DNA from: Theocolax elegans | Lineage: Eukaryota > Arthropoda > Insecta > Hymenoptera > Cerocephalidae | Length of the DNA stretch: 64,000 bases | Assembly (NCBI GenBank): GCA_026168455.1 | Contig: CM047427.1 | Span: 37,762,905 to 37,826,904 of the forward strand | Direction of reading: 5' to 3' | Shown here: positions 18,525 to 30,584 of the stretch, one piece after another | Position numbering within the stretch: the first letter of the stretch is position 1 | How the letters are laid out: each line of letters starts with the position of its first letter | Made by a program: the position numbers and the translations under genes | The notes under the pieces: generated by a model | Databases searched by the model: none | What the model was told of the DNA's origin: nothing | What the model saw: only the letters and a program-made list of their open reading frames with translations

Positions 18525-19148
18525 AAAAGTCTGAAAAAAAGCTTGATGCAACACCTTTCAAATGGTCTGTAGCTTTTTTATGGCCTTCAATTCTGTAAAA
18601 AGCTATGACAATTTAAAGAAAGACAAAAACTTTGCAAAAATTATCATGGTAATTCCCATTTAAATTTTTAAAAAAATTTCGTGTTTCTTTAAATTATCAT
18701 GACTTTTTACAGAAATAATGGCCATAAAAAAGCTACAGACCATTTCAAAGGTATTACTTCAAGCTTTTTTTTAGACTTTTAGATAAAATAATCTATTGGG
18801 ACGTAGTTACACTTTTTTCAAGTTAAATATTGATATGTAGCTTATGTAACATTGACCTTGAGATTAGAAATTTCAACCCAGAAGGATGAATTCTAGACAT
18901 AGTTAGCAACGAATGTTACATATAATTTTCTGTAGTAAAACTAGATAGATATTGAGTTAAATAGCGATAATCCCAGCTGGTGTTGAAAATACTTGAAAAA
19001 ATTCCCTTTTTGAGGTTAGAATAACTTTTGAGCAAATAGATTCCAGTACCTAAAAATTTTTTTCCATATTCTGAAAAACATTTCCAATGTGTACCCAAAA
19101 TTGTATTTTAAAATTTTAATCGGGTCACTTTACGTGGAATATCCCATA
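18525..19148 (+). repeat. Foldback-repeat fragment (family of the 1-kb palindrome at 50408)
   Basis: 18525-18790 is itself an imperfect inverted repeat (TTTCAAATGGTCTGTAGC versus GCTACAGACCATTTCAAAG). 18800-19148 matches 51060-51405 and 47880-48215 and ends TTTACGTGGAATATCCC. Confidence 0.8.
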
Positions 19149-19377
19149 TATATAATGCATACATTAAATCATATAAAATATTTAGCTTGTAACTATAGTT
19201 TTAATTTGTTACTTATAGAATTAAGTTAAACTTAACAGAGAAAATTACGAAAAGATGTTAAACTACACGCAGCAGTTGATAAATGAGAAAAACAGCAAAA
19301 TAATAGCAGATGTTGAAAGGTTAATGTTTTTGATTTTGTATTTTTAATTATTAACTATTGTGTCTGTATCAGTGTAT

Positions 19378-19460
19378 GTGCGTTTGTATGTATATGTGTA
19401 CGTTTGTATGTAAGTCTGTACGTTTGTGTTTGTGATTGTGTGTGTGTGTGTGTGTGTTTT
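19378..19460 (+). repeat. TG-rich microsatellite
   Basis: Degenerate GTRT and TGTG repeats ending in a clean (TG)n tract that abuts the 3' end of the R1-clade LINE relic. Confidence 0.9.
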
Positions 19461-21545
19461 GTGCGGAAGCGGTAAAAATGCTCTTTCCGCACGGAGTGTG
19501 GGACCCGATCAGCGTGACCCATACCCACTAAAAAACCATAACTTTGAGAAGGTCAGTCATGCCACGTTTGGCCCTTCGTGATCGGCAATCATATCACTGT
19601 CTCGTGCGTGTGGGGCGGCTATTAATGTCGCCTGTGGTACGTTCTTCTTCTTTTCTGATATGGTTCAGCCGCCCCACAATGGACGCTGCAAAGGTCACTA
19701 TGGCATCCCAACCTTCTTGCGAACCAAGAAGGCACATCCCGATACCCTCTGTTGTCAAAGGCCCCTTCCAAAAGGTTTGGAAATCACCCCTTTCTTCCGC
19801 GAATCGAGGACACAAGGACAAGACGTGCTCCACGTCTTCGTCTACACCAGAGCAGGTCGGGCACTCCGCACCCCCGAATATACGGATGCAGTGCAGGTAA
19901 CTGCGAAGACACCCATGCCCGGTAAGCACCTGGGTCAGGTGGAAGGTTGGCGACATCAAAGATGACGCGGTGGGTCCAACGACCATCGCTTGCCGAATCC
20001 CATCTCTGCTGCCATAGTTCGATGGTCCTGTTTGACTACCGACTGCTACTACCACGTGCTGCTTCGCTGCTGTTTTCTAAGGTACGCCAACCTTTTCTGT
20101 ACGTATCCGTCCTCTCTATCGCCAAAAGATCGATGGAAGGAATTCCCGCGATCACCGAGAGGGTTATATCTGAAACGGTTCTATAAGCATGAGTCACCCT
20201 TAACGCGGCTATTCTGCAGGCTCGCCGATAGGATGCATTGTAGCTTACATTACTTCTTAGAGCATTTGGAGCCTCATACAGAACTACGGAGCTTACCACT
20301 GTCGCTAAGAGGGCCCGACGTGGCTGCTTTGGCCCTCCGAATTTGGACATCGTGCCCGACAAAGGTCTAGCCACACCTGCGGTTTTCGACCCTGCACTTA
20401 GTAGGGGTTCCTTGAATGTTAGCCGCACATCCAAGGTGACTCCTAGGTATTTCACCGTGTCTGCCGATATTAGAGGCTTACCATTTCCAGTAAAGGTGGC
20501 GTACCTCCTTTACTTCGTTCTGGAGATAAATACCGCTTCGGTCTTTTCGGCCGCCGGACACAACCCATGGGTGCTCAACCATGCAGCCACTACCGCGATA
20601 AAAACATCTCCGAGATATTCTATCTCATCAATGCTCCTTGCGACGACGACTAAAGCCACATCGTCCGCAAAAGTCACCATCGACACTCCCTCTGGAAGCT
20701 GCTGCCTAAGCACTCCGTCGTAAATGACGTTCCAAAGAAGAGGTGCCAAGACCGAAACCTGCGGCACGCCTCCGGTGATGTTATAGAAGTGCGCGCCATC
20801 CTCGGTGTCATAGAGGAGGATACGTTCTGTGAGGTAGCTCGAGATGAATTTGCGTAGGTAGAGCAGCACTTTTAATTGTTCCAAGGCCAACATAATGTTG
20901 TCCCATCGAGCCGAGTTGAAGGCATTGCAGATATCCAGTGCGATGATAGCACACATGCGCCTAGAATTCCTAGTACCACCGATGGCATTGATGGCCAGCA
21001 CAACAACTCAACTTATAGCGTCAGTAGTTGAGTGCCCTTTCCGAAAACCGAACTGATTGTCGGACAGATCGCCTGCCTGTGCAATGGCTGCTTGTAGCCT
21101 GGCACAAATGACCCGGTCGAATAGCTTCCCAGCTATATTCAAAAAAACAGACTGGCCGGTACGAGGAAGGGTTCTCCGGTGGTCGGCTCCCCTTTGGGAG
21201 AAGCACCAGCCTCTGTACCTTCCACCGTGCTGGGAAGCATTCTAATTGAGAACATGCACTAAATGTGGCCGCAAAAATTTGTGGCACATTCAGCGCAGCG
21301 GTCTTAATGGCCAGACCAGGTATTCTATCCGGCCCTGGAGCTTTACGGATGGATATTCTCCTTACAGTCATTTTCAGCTCGGTTATGCTAATATCTGGCG
21401 GCGCGACTGCACTGTCGGTCGCCATTAGGCCTGACTCGACTGCCCGTTCCTGATGTTGTGGGAATAGGTTGCGCACCGCTCTGTCAAGAAAATGTGGACA
21501 CGATGGCATTGAGGTGCCCCTAGGTTTGATCTTATTCATCACCAT
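19461..21545 (-). pseudogene. R1-clade non-LTR retrotransposon, ORF2 relic
   Basis: Read on the minus strand: RT N-terminal KAPGPDRIPG (near 21340), QRLVLLPKGSRPP, then FADD catalytic box in MVTFADDVALVVVA, thumb, and C-terminal TGHGCLRSYL...CPTCSG...EHVLSLCPRF, the Cys-His module typical of R1-group ORF2. At least three frame changes or stops break it between 21545 and 19594. Start and endonuclease domain are missing. The 3' UTR runs to about 19461 and ends at a (CA)n tract. It shares sequence with the plus-strand copy at 62130. Dead copy. Confidence 0.85.
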
Positions 21546-21599
21546 TTTGTAAATTGTGAATTGAACAAAAAAATAATTCCATCCAAAAACTCGTTAATA

Positions 21600-22292
21600 C
21601 TAAGCGGAATATGCTGTTCTAAACTTCCAGTTTTTCTTCATAAGAGCGAAAGCATCTTTGCTTCGCACAAGCATCACCCTCATCTCCACATCGTTGAGTA
21701 CAAATTTTGATTGATTGAATACGTCACAGTGTAAACGGCCAATCATATCAATCGTCTTCCCACTTGCTCTAAAATATTGTCGATTTTGAAGACCATTGTT
21801 GGCTTCAGATGTTCCACGCGCAATGTTTATTGCAGCTTCTAGGCATCCGGCTGTATCAGGATAGCAAAGAGCCGCAGACAGATGTGATTGTATAGCAGGA
21901 GGATAGTAATTTAGTAGTGTTTCTATGTACGCTCGATAAGGATAAGCGTTGTTTGATGATGAAATCAGTTTTTGGTTGAAGAATATATCTATATTATCAA
22001 ACATAAAATCAATAAAATTATTGACACACGCGACTTTTGCATTTTCTACATCGGCACCTATGAGTAAAATTTGAACTGCCGCATGCGACATTGTCTGAGC
22101 GAGATCGATGTAGTGATTCGTCGAACTCGGTACCAAAATCTACAAAGGTGAATCGCTCTCATTACTGAGAGAAGAAAGCGGTTTATAGTAGAGAAAAGCA
22201 CTACTCTCGATAGACGTTTGTGTTAAAGGGACGGTAAAAAGATCGAGTTCGCTCTTCATACCTTCCCCACTGCAAGGGTATAAATATGCCAT
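21600..22292 (-). pseudogene. Polinton/Maverick major capsid protein, N-terminal part
   Basis: On the minus strand the product begins MAYLYPCSGE...KSELDLFTVPLTQTSIES, the conserved start of the 'F54H12.2-like' double-jelly-roll capsid proteins of insect Polintons. An in-frame TAG near 22140 interrupts the IDLA-preceding segment; the same frame resumes as ILVPSSTNHYIDLAQTM and runs to KDAFALMKK. It ends abruptly next to the R1 relic, so the second jelly roll is missing. Virion capsid protein in the intact family; here a relic. Confidence 0.75.
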
Positions 22293-22425
22293 TATCACGG
22301 CAATTGTTTTAAGTTCAAAAATGTCTGTTATGCTTCTAACTGCTATCTTTTTTCTCCTAGAGCCCCTCGTCGTTTTTTTTTTACTTTTCAAAGCACCTTT
22401 TCTTCTTCTATTACGGACAGACCTC

Positions 22426-22760
22426 TTAGAGGTGCGTACTACGTTTCATAGCCAGTGATTTATACCCGCCGTCTTGCATAATTTCAGAAATTTTATTGGC
22501 CGCTTTCCTTTTTAAATTTCGTCCAGACTCCCGCGCTCGTAAGTTTAAAGATTCCTTAAAGATTGTCCCAGAGTTTGTGACGTCATCAAGTACATAGAAA
22601 CAAGCGCGTACAGCTTCTTTACCTACAACTTTAGCACCACTAGCCAAGTATGGTACAACTTTTCTAAATATAGAACCAAGAAAGCTACCGACCCCACAAC
22701 CTCACTGATACGTTAATCCCGCATATACGTTCATTACACCTCTCGTTCCACCACCTGCTT
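22426..22760 (-). pseudogene. Polinton small structural-type gene upstream of capsid gene
   Basis: The minus-strand segment YLASGAKVVGKEAVRACFYVL...KRKAANKISEIM...GGYKSL resembles the Gly/Lys-rich small protein that lies just upstream of the capsid gene in insect Polintons. An in-frame TGA near 22708 separates it from the Gly-rich N-terminal part (GGGTRGVMNVYAGLTY), so it is broken. The exact virion role is not known to me. Confidence 0.55.
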
Positions 22761-22899
22761 ATTCTCCGTAGTACTGTATATAATGACTAATACCTTCAAC
22801 TAACGAGTATGTGCTGACCGTGTTAATCCCTTGTATCTATTATGATGATGCGAAACGTATGATGCAATAGAAGTATGTAGTGTACGGGTGCAAATTGTT

Positions 22900-23040
22900 T
22901 GACTTTATTTGTACCAAATTTATATTTAACTGTAATTTGGGTTTTCCCCGATATTGATGAACAAACCATATTTATTTATTTGGCAACGTTTCGATGGATA
23001 TCTTCCTTCCTGATCAGGCTATACCTTTTTTTTATTAAAA
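22900..23040 (-). repeat. Penelope-type terminal-repeat remnant with hammerhead-like motif
   Basis: On the minus strand CCTGATCAGG is followed by ATCCATCGAAACGTTGCC. Penelope-like elements carry CTGATGA...GAAACG hammerhead cores in their terminal repeats; here the conserved CTGATGA reads CTGATCA, so the ribozyme is probably dead. Confidence 0.4.
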
Positions 23041-23794
23041 AATGATTTCATTTTACAACATCTTTTTAACACCATTATTACATATACAGGGTGATCCAGA
23101 AACATAGGTAACATATATATATATATATATATATTCCGATTCAGAAAATTAATTCGAGTATAACCCCGTCGGAATTTTTAAAAAATATTAATTAGGCGAG
23201 GCGTAATTAATTTTTGAAATGGGCCAATCAGAGGCCGGATTAGGGAAGAAAGGTGAGCGGCGTTGCCGCGCGAGTTTAATGCAACAGGTCAACGAGCGAA
23301 GCGGCCGAGGCGCCTGAACATAGCTAATGCGTATACCAGAAGCGAAGATCGCAAAAGCGAATGAATCGCAAAATATATTTTACGAGATTGATTGTATGAA
23401 TAAAATGTACAATCAAGGAAATGATTTTTATTTAAGTTTGAATTAGACCGCAGACTAATAAATTCATTATTACTATTATTAATTTACTTACTGAATCTAT
23501 GATACGCGTGAGTTATAAATATGAGATTATTCCAGTTTTTAATCTCATCGTATTAAGATTAATTTATTGAAACCTTTATGACGAATTTTAAGACAATAAA
23601 ATTTTGAATTGAATTAAGTTTTGTGTACAATATAGCCAATAAATACGTTTACCATAAAGATATATCGCTACATATTGGAAATATATTAATTAATTTTGCA
23701 AGTATATTGGCAATAATATTGCTAGGTAAATAATTCCTAGTCCGTGTAAAATGAAATTAGCTCAAGCCTCAATTCTCCGTTTAAAAAACATAAT

Positions 23795-23940
23795 GCTACC
23801 GCGAGCGCTCTCCGATGTTCGCGCACATCAAATTTTGTGTTCGCGGAGTAAGCCCGCCGCGGGCGCTCTCCGGCGTTCGCGCTCATCAAATTTTGTACTC
23901 GCGGAGTAAGCCCGCCGCGGACTCTCTCCGACGTCCGCAC
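23795..23940 (+). repeat. ~58-bp GC-rich tandem repeat (2.5 units) in left arm
   Basis: Unit CCGCGGGCGCTCTCCG...GCGGAGTAAGCCCG; mirrored at about 25898-26035. Small ORFs across it are repeat artefacts. Confidence 0.8.
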
Positions 23941-24509
23941 TGCAAGAGCAAACGTGCTCGAAAAAAGTTACTTCGTTAAAATTACAATTCATTGTGTTTC
24001 AGACTTAATAAATATTTTGGAAAACACGTTCCAAATGTTTAGGATAATAATTGCAATAGTCTGGCTGTTGAATTGAATTGAGTGTTCAATATACAAAATG
24101 CCAATGAATAACAACCATAAATTCGCAATATATTGGTAATATATTAGCAATCATATTGCTAGTAAGTTAATTCCGAGTCCGTGTAAAATAAAATCTAGCT
24201 GAACCCTCGATGAAGTTTTATAATAGTCTGGGAATCATCTAGCTATAGTATATCAATAATAAGTTTACGTTTACCAATTATATTAAACTGATTTTTTATA
24301 ATATATTAGTATATGCTGAACAAATCGATATCATTAAAATTAATTGGATCATATCTTTACTAAAAATCGGTATTATGAGAAATCGTGGATTTATTTCACG
24401 CATCTCAGTAATTATTCGGATGACCAAAGACAGACGTTCATTCACTTGAGGTAATAAAAGATCATCGATTCGTCGGTAGTATTGACAATTTGGAAGACAC
24501 GAAACATAT

Positions 24510-24650
24510 TGGCGATATATTGATAATACTTTGGCAATATGTTGGCAGCATATTGGCAATACTTTGGCAACATATTGGCAATATATTGGCAACATATTGG
24601 CAACATATTGGCAATATATTGGCAACATATTGGCAATATATTGATAATAC
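24510..24650 (+). repeat. 11-bp minisatellite ATTGGCAAYAT in left arm
   Basis: About ten units; mirrored in the right arm at about 25210-25330. The open frames here (YCQYVANMLP-type) arise from the repeat. Confidence 0.85.
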
Positions 24651-24888
24651 ACATGATAAATACTTAACGAAATACACTTATAACTGCAAGATTTAAGCCA
24701 TCCTTTAAGCCATACTTGCGCAAACACTTTCAGACACACATACAGCCATACAATTAGCCATACTAAAAGCTCAACTTTTCATTCCTTGTAACTACCCTCT
24801 GTATTGGTTGGTAATAAAAACCGATATAAGAAAAATCAACGAGTTATTTTGTTATTCTAAAATATCTGTCCTTTTTTGGTTTTCTTAA

Positions 24889-25027
24889 CCTTTAGACTGC
24901 CGGAAAATCAATATTTGGACGCACCCCTTGATCGACACTTTGTGCATGATCAATCGTTGATATAAGATACCTTATATACCAGTTTTCTGAGGGCGATATG
25001 CTCTTTCAAATCCCGGCAGTCTAAAGG
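24889..25027 (+). mobile_element. 139-bp TTAA-flanked MITE in foldback loop
   Basis: 15-bp terminal inverted repeat CCTTTAGACTGCCGG...CCGGCAGTCTAAAGG with TTAA on both sides (24885-24888, 25028-25031). PiggyBac-type size and target. A left end of the same family is at 36241. Confidence 0.85.
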
Positions 25028-27034
25028 TTAAGTTGGCTTTTCGTACCAACCAATACAGAGGGTAGTTACAAGGAATGAAAAGTTGAGCTTTTAGTATGGC
25101 TAATTGTATGGCTGTATGTGTATCAGAAAGTGTTTGTGAAAGTATGGCTTTAAGTCTGGCTTAAATCTTGCAGTTAAAAGTGTATTTCGTTAAGTATTTA
25201 TCATTTGTATTATCAATATATTGCCAATATGTTGCCAATATGTTGCCAATATATTGCCAATATGTTGCCAAAGTATTGCCAATATGCTGCCAACATATTG
25301 CCAAAGTATTATCAATATATCGCCAATATGTTTCGTGTCTTCCAAATTGTCAATACTACCGACGAATCGATGATCTTTTATTACCTCAAGTGAATGAACG
25401 TCTGTCTTTGGTCATCCGAATAATTACTGAGATGCGTGAAATAAATCCACGATTTCTCATAATACCGATTTTTAGTAAAGATATGATCCAATTAATTTTA
25501 ATGATATCGATTTGTTCAGCATATACTAATATATTATAAAAAATCAGTTTAATATAATTGGTAAACGTAAACTTATTATTGATATACTATAGCTAGATGA
25601 TTCCCAGACTATTATAAAACTTCATCGAGGGTTCAGCTAGATTTTATTTTACACGGACTCGGAATTAACTTACTAGCAATATGATTGCTAATATATTACC
25701 AATATATTGCGAATTTATGGTTGTTATTCATTGGCATTTTGTATATTGAACACTCAATTCAATTCAACAGCCAGACTATTGCAATTATTATCCTAAACAT
25801 TTGGAACGTGTTTTCCAAAATATTTATTAAGTCTGAAACACAATGAATTGTAATTTTAACGAAGTAACTTTTTTCGAGCACGTTTGCTCTTGCAGTGCGG
25901 ATGTCGGAGAGAGTCCGCGGCGGGCTTACTCCGCGAGTACAAAATTTGATGAGCGCGAACGCCGGAGAGCGCCCGCGGCGGGCTTACTCCGCGAACACAA
26001 AATTTGATGTGCGCGAACATCGGAGAGCGCTCGCGGTAGCATTATGTTTTTTAAACGGAGAATTGAGGCTTGAGCTAAATTTCATTTTACACGGACTAGG
26101 AATTATTTACCTAGCAATATTATTGCCAATATACTTGCAAAATTAATTAATATATTTCCAATATGTAGCGATATATCTTTATGGTAAACGTATTTATTGG
26201 CTATATTGTACACAAAACTTAATTCAATTCAAAATTTTATTGTCTTAAAATTCGTCATAAAGGTTTCAATAAATTAATCTTAATACGATGAGATTAAAAA
26301 CTGCAATAATCTCATATTTATAACTCACGCGTATCATAGATTCAGTAAGTAAATTAATAATAGTAATAATGAATTTATTAGTCTGCGGTCTAATTCAAAC
26401 TTAAATAAAAATCATTTCCTTGATTGTACATTTTATTCATACAATCAATCTCGTAAAATATATTTTGCGATTCATTCGCTTTTGCGATCTTCGCTTCTGC
26501 TATACGCATTAGCTATGTTCAGGCGCCTCGGCCGCTTCGCTCGTTGACCTGTTGCATTAAACTCGCGCGGCAACGCCGCTCACCTTTCTTCCCTAATCCG
26601 GCCTCTGATTGGCCCATTTCAAAAATTAATTACGCTCGCCTAATTAATATTTTTTAAAAATTCCGACGGAGTTATACTCGAATTAATTTTCTGAATCGGA
26701 ATATATATATATATATATATGTTACCTATGTTTCTGGATCACCCTGTATAAATCTAAGTTACTTACTATTTCGTCGATATATACGTAAAAAAACATTAAC
26801 AGCATCTCTGATGCGGCGCTCTATAATTGAAAACAATGATTAAACTAACAATCCTTAACAATTTTTGTACAGAGATTGAGGTTATATATAACATACCTTT
26901 CCCCTATTGTTGTATCCATAATCAACACAAAAAATTCAAATTTAAATAAATAATTTAAGAACATTACAAAATAAGTTGACTCATAATCATACATATTAAA
27001 CAAAAGACAGTCAAACATTAAAATAAAGCAAAAA

Positions 27035-27547
27035 ATGTATATCACTAATTATAAAGCAACTTTAAATATCCCTTTTATTCCTAAATTCTATGAAAAAATA
27101 TCTGGTTCTATGAAAGACAAAGATATCAAATTTATACCTAAAATTTATAATAAAATTGATAGTGTTATTGTGAGGGGCAAAGATAAAATAGACAAATTAA
27201 CTAAGACTAATGTAGTGTATAAAATAGATTGTAAAGATTGTAACACTAGTTATGTAGGTGAAACAAAGAGACAAGTAAAATGTCGTATTCAAGAACACAA
27301 AGCTAATATAAGCAAAACAGAGTCTCACTATGTAATCAATGAACATGTGCTCTCATATGATCATTCGTTGGATTTTGACAACGTTAAAATACTCGATACT
27401 GAAAAGAATTGGAAGAAACGAGTATTATCAGAAATGATCCACATAAATCTGCAACATAATGCGATCAATTGCAAAGACGATACGAGACATCTTAGCCAAC
27501 ATTACAGTGACATTATCAATAGTATGAAATTAAAATCTAATTTATAA
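27035..27547 (+). CDS. Penelope-like GIY-YIG endonuclease domain (C-terminal fragment)
   Basis: 170 residues with an intact frame. VYKIDCKDCNTSYVGET is the GIY-YIG entry: a CxxC pair and SYVGET. The downstream Arg-x4-His (RIQEHKANI), the Glu in NEHV and a Lys/Asn-rich C-terminus follow Penelope endonucleases. RT should precede it and is absent; the upstream terminal repeat starts directly before the Met, so this is a 5'-truncated element and the Met is probably not a native start. The enzyme nicks target DNA for reverse transcription in intact elements. Confidence 0.8.
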   Translation: MYITNYKATLNIPFIPKFYEKISGSMKDKDIKFIPKIYNKIDSVIVRGKDKIDKLTKTNVVYKIDCKDCNTSYVGETKRQVKCRIQEHKANISKTESHYVINEHVLSYDHSLDFDNVKILDTEKNWKKRVLSEMIHINLQHNAINCKDDTRHLSQHYSDIINSMKLKSNL

Positions 27548-28127
27548 TGTATATCTCTCCCTTATGACATAGCCTCAAATCAATGTATATCGATCAGATG
27601 TTTGGATAAGGCGAGTGACTGACTTGCGTGTTGATCGATACTTACTGCACGTATTGTTCTTGTACGATGCGCGGCGCGGTAAATTCAAATATATATTTTT
27701 TATTTTTTTAATTTCTTCTCATTTAGATCTTGACTATTATAAAAAAAAATTTTTTGGTTAATCTACTATATTTAAAAAATTTAATAAAAATTTTAATAAA
27801 ATTCTTAACTGTTTAAATTTAATTATTACAAATTTTTATTACCAATTATTATTTGTTTCAATGTGGTAAAAAATTTTTTATTGTAATGGTAAATTTTAAT
27901 TTAGTCTTATATTAATTTTTTTGAGTTCTCTTTGTAAATAATCATAAATAATTTATTGATTTTTTATTACTCTCATCAGTACACATAATGTACGTATTGT
28001 GAAGTTTCGTGCCTGTAGTGGGGATGACTGTGTTGTCGATCTGATTAAGATTGATCACATAGGTGTCTCTGGAAACGGGAGACGCGAGATTTCAAATTTT
28101 TCAGTATTAACCGTCTGTAATATACTT
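27548..28127. other. Penelope-like 3' region
   Basis: AT-rich, no ORF. A GTCTC...GGAGAC hairpin lies at about 28067-28085. Confidence 0.4.
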
Positions 28128-28412
28128 TTTTTGCTTTATTTTAATGTTTGACTGCCTTTTGCTTAATATGTGTGATTATGGGTCAACTTATTTTGTAATG
28201 TTCTTAAATTATTTATTTAAATTTGAAATTTGTGTTGATTATGGATACAACAATAGGGGAAAGGTATGTTATATATATCCTCAATCTCTATGCAAAAATT
28301 GTTAAAGGATTGTTAGTTTAATCATTGTTTTCAATTATAGAGCGACGCATCAGAGATGCTGTTAATGTTTTTATACATATATATCGACGAAATAGTAAGT
28401 AACTTAGATTTA

Positions 28413-28767
28413 TATATGTAATAATGGTGTATTTCACGACATAAATGTGTTGTAAAACATGTAGTTGTGTTATCGGGAAAGTACATCATACTACTATTAT
28501 TGGGTAGTACTAACAAGGGGAGTACTTGACCTCCGGAAAATGGATGTTCTCCTAACTTGCAACGTTTCCTTTATGCTCTTTTTTTATTTTTATTAATTAA
28601 ATTTATCTTTCCTCTGCTTGGTCTTGGGTTCCAAGATACGTTGTGATGTGGTTATAGGCCATGTATGTATTTAATGACTAAAGAGAATACATGAGAGTAT
28701 ACATAAAAAAATTGTTGTTTTAAATACTAATTTATAAAAGAAAAAATGATCATATAAATATATATAA
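28413..28767. other. AT-rich spacer
   Basis: Nothing recognised. Confidence 0.4.
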
Positions 28768-29585
28768 GCTGCACCAAACGTTGCGCGCGGAACACCTGGA
28801 GCCAACACTGGTCTTCAAATTCAACAATATTTTACAGCAGCAATATTTTACGGTGTGGAGATGAGGGTGATGCTCGTGCGAAGCAAAGATGCTTTCGCTC
28901 TTTTGGACTTTTCCGACGATGGTAAATTTTTTGTAGACATAAAAGAGGTAACTCTTATTGTACGGAGGGTTACAATAAGACCTGGTATTTTGTTAGCTCA
29001 GGCCAACGCTTTAGCTAAAACTACAGCCAAATATCCCATTACCAGAGTTGAAGTAAAGTTGTTTACCATGCACAGTGGTATTCTTGGGGATACGCTCGAT
29101 AACGTTATACTAGGTCAATTACCAAAAAGAATTATATTGGGTTTTGTCCGAAATCGCGCCTTCCATGGTAATCGACGACTTAATCCAATCAATTTCCAAG
29201 ATTTTTCAATAAATTTTCTATCTCTGTACGTCGATGGTGTACAAATCCATAGTAAACCGCTTCAACCACGTTACACATGAAACAATAGTATGTTCATAGA
29301 TTCATTTCATACGTTGATTTCAGGCACGGGTATACACTATTTAAACAAAGGGATCAATGTAATCGGGTTACCTACCCTCCCGCGTACTGCCTGTTTGCAT
29401 TTGATCTGACACCCGACTTGTCGGCACATTTTTCATCTCATTGGAGTCTTGTGCGGTCTGGTGCTTTACGAGTAGAGGTACCATTTGAAGAAGCTCTAAC
29501 GGAAACGATAAATTGTATAGTGTACGCCGAGTTTGACAATATTCTCGAAATAGATTCCAACCGTCGAATCATAACCAATACTTAA
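28768..29585 (+). pseudogene. Polinton/Maverick major capsid protein, C-terminal part (second relic)
   Basis: Opens with NVARGTPGANTGLQ, overlapping in homology with the minus-strand relic at about 21700-21830 but lacking a roughly 25-residue internal segment, so it is a different copy. VEMRVMLVRSKDAFALLDF, AKYPITRVEVKLF and GQLPKRIILGFVRNRAF run to the TGA at 29278. After a frame change the C-terminal FAFDLTPDLSAHFSSHW and NCIVYAEFDNILEID follow, ending at 29585. Double-jelly-roll capsid protein in the intact family; broken here. Confidence 0.75.
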
Positions 29586-29769
29586 CACAGCAATGCGATG
29601 CATCTGGTGTTGGATGCGCGACATAATCTCTAGGGTTTCGCCGTGGTGGGGGGGGGGGGCGGAAATAGTGCAAAGCTAGCTATTTTCAAACTTTCAACAT
29701 TCAGTTTACCTGACAGATACCGTCCAAACCGTATTTTAGCTCACTGTGTAAAAAGAAAACGTGTGTGTT

Positions 29770-30200
29770 ATCGTGGATTACGCAATAGACATTCAAGCTT
29801 TCAGATACAAAGAAAATAAGTTTTTGCCGAAGGAGGTCGCTGTACTTAGTTTCAAGGACACTCCTTGGCTCATTGGATAGTGATGCCTCCGCACCATTTT
29901 GAAGAATTACCGTGTTCTGTGAGAGTGGCAAATGATTTCGTTACGATGCGTGTTCATGGAATACCTTGGTTTGATGGAGATACTACAATGAACCAATCAC
30001 GCCGCCATTTATACAGAATTACAAGAAGGGGATGTAGAATTTACGTTAAAGGTGGTGAAAAGGCTGTATATCTCGAAAGTATAGTATCTCGTAGAGTGGT
30101 TAACATTGAAGATTACACTATGGAAACTTTTACCGACATACAAAGTTTGGTTAATTGTAAACATTCGTGCATCACGCACGGTTGTTTGCAAGACGCTTAG
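29770..30200 (+). pseudogene. Polinton-associated ORF with IYVKGGEKA motif, function unknown
   Basis: Two frames: VIVDYAIDIQAF...PKEVAVLSF (about 29770-29875), then HWIVMPPHHFEELP, GIPWFDGD and CRIYVKGGEKAVYLESI (29865-30200). This pattern recurs in arthropod viral and Polinton-linked ORFs I have seen. A nuclease-like fold is possible but not shown. Minus-strand ORFs over it are shadows. Confidence 0.5.
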
Positions 30201-30380
30201 AAAAAGTTAAATTGTGCTCTGCATTGAGCATACCTGATAAAGTACTAGTTATACGCACAACTGCCTACTCAACGTACAAAAAAATTTATCGAAAATATTA
30301 CGAATTATATTTACGATACTTTACAAAATAGCGGTCGAAACAAATGTTACACGCTTGTAAAATTCGAAGGAGCAGACGAG

Positions 30381-30584
30381 TTGGATGAAGGAAATGATGA
30401 TCATGATGATGATAGTTCACGTTTTGATACAATAAGTGAATCAAGTTATTCGCCCTCTAATAAAGAAAAAGGAATAAAGGAAAATGAACACGAGGCAGAT
30501 TACAGTCTCAATAAAGGCTCTGAAAGCAATGACACTTGGAGCGTACGCGGCAGATTGAATCCCGCGTGTAATGACTCCTAGAGT
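30381..30584 (+). CDS. Short acidic ORF, not recognised
   Basis: 66 residues, Asp/Glu/Ser-rich, between the unnamed Polinton ORF and the protease relic. Could be a linker piece of a Polinton gene; low support. Confidence 0.25.

Larger units (their letters stand above)
23087..26746 (+). mobile_element. 3.66-kb foldback element with ~1.7-kb arms
   Basis: Left arm 23087-24813 and right arm about 25044-26746 are reverse complements with few differences. Outer ends CAGGGTGATCCAGAAACAT...ATGTTTCTGGATCACCCTG are bounded by TA on both sides, as for Tc1/mariner-type insertions. No transposase is visible. The arms contain two short tandem repeats and the loop contains a MITE. It could be one foldback element or two inverted copies of one element. 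Confidence 0.85.
26749..28412 (+). mobile_element. 5'-truncated Penelope-like element with inverted ~285-bp terminal repeats
   Basis: 26749-27033 and 28128-28412 are reverse complements of each other (AATCTAAGTTACTTACTATT... at the outer ends). Between them lies a GIY-YIG endonuclease gene but no RT. Penelope elements are known to carry inverted or direct terminal repeats and to be 5'-truncated on insertion. Confidence 0.75.

Noticed and set aside
24296..25539. ORFs with YCQYVANMLP-type repeats on both strands
   Set aside because: Produced by the 11-bp minisatellite in the foldback arms.
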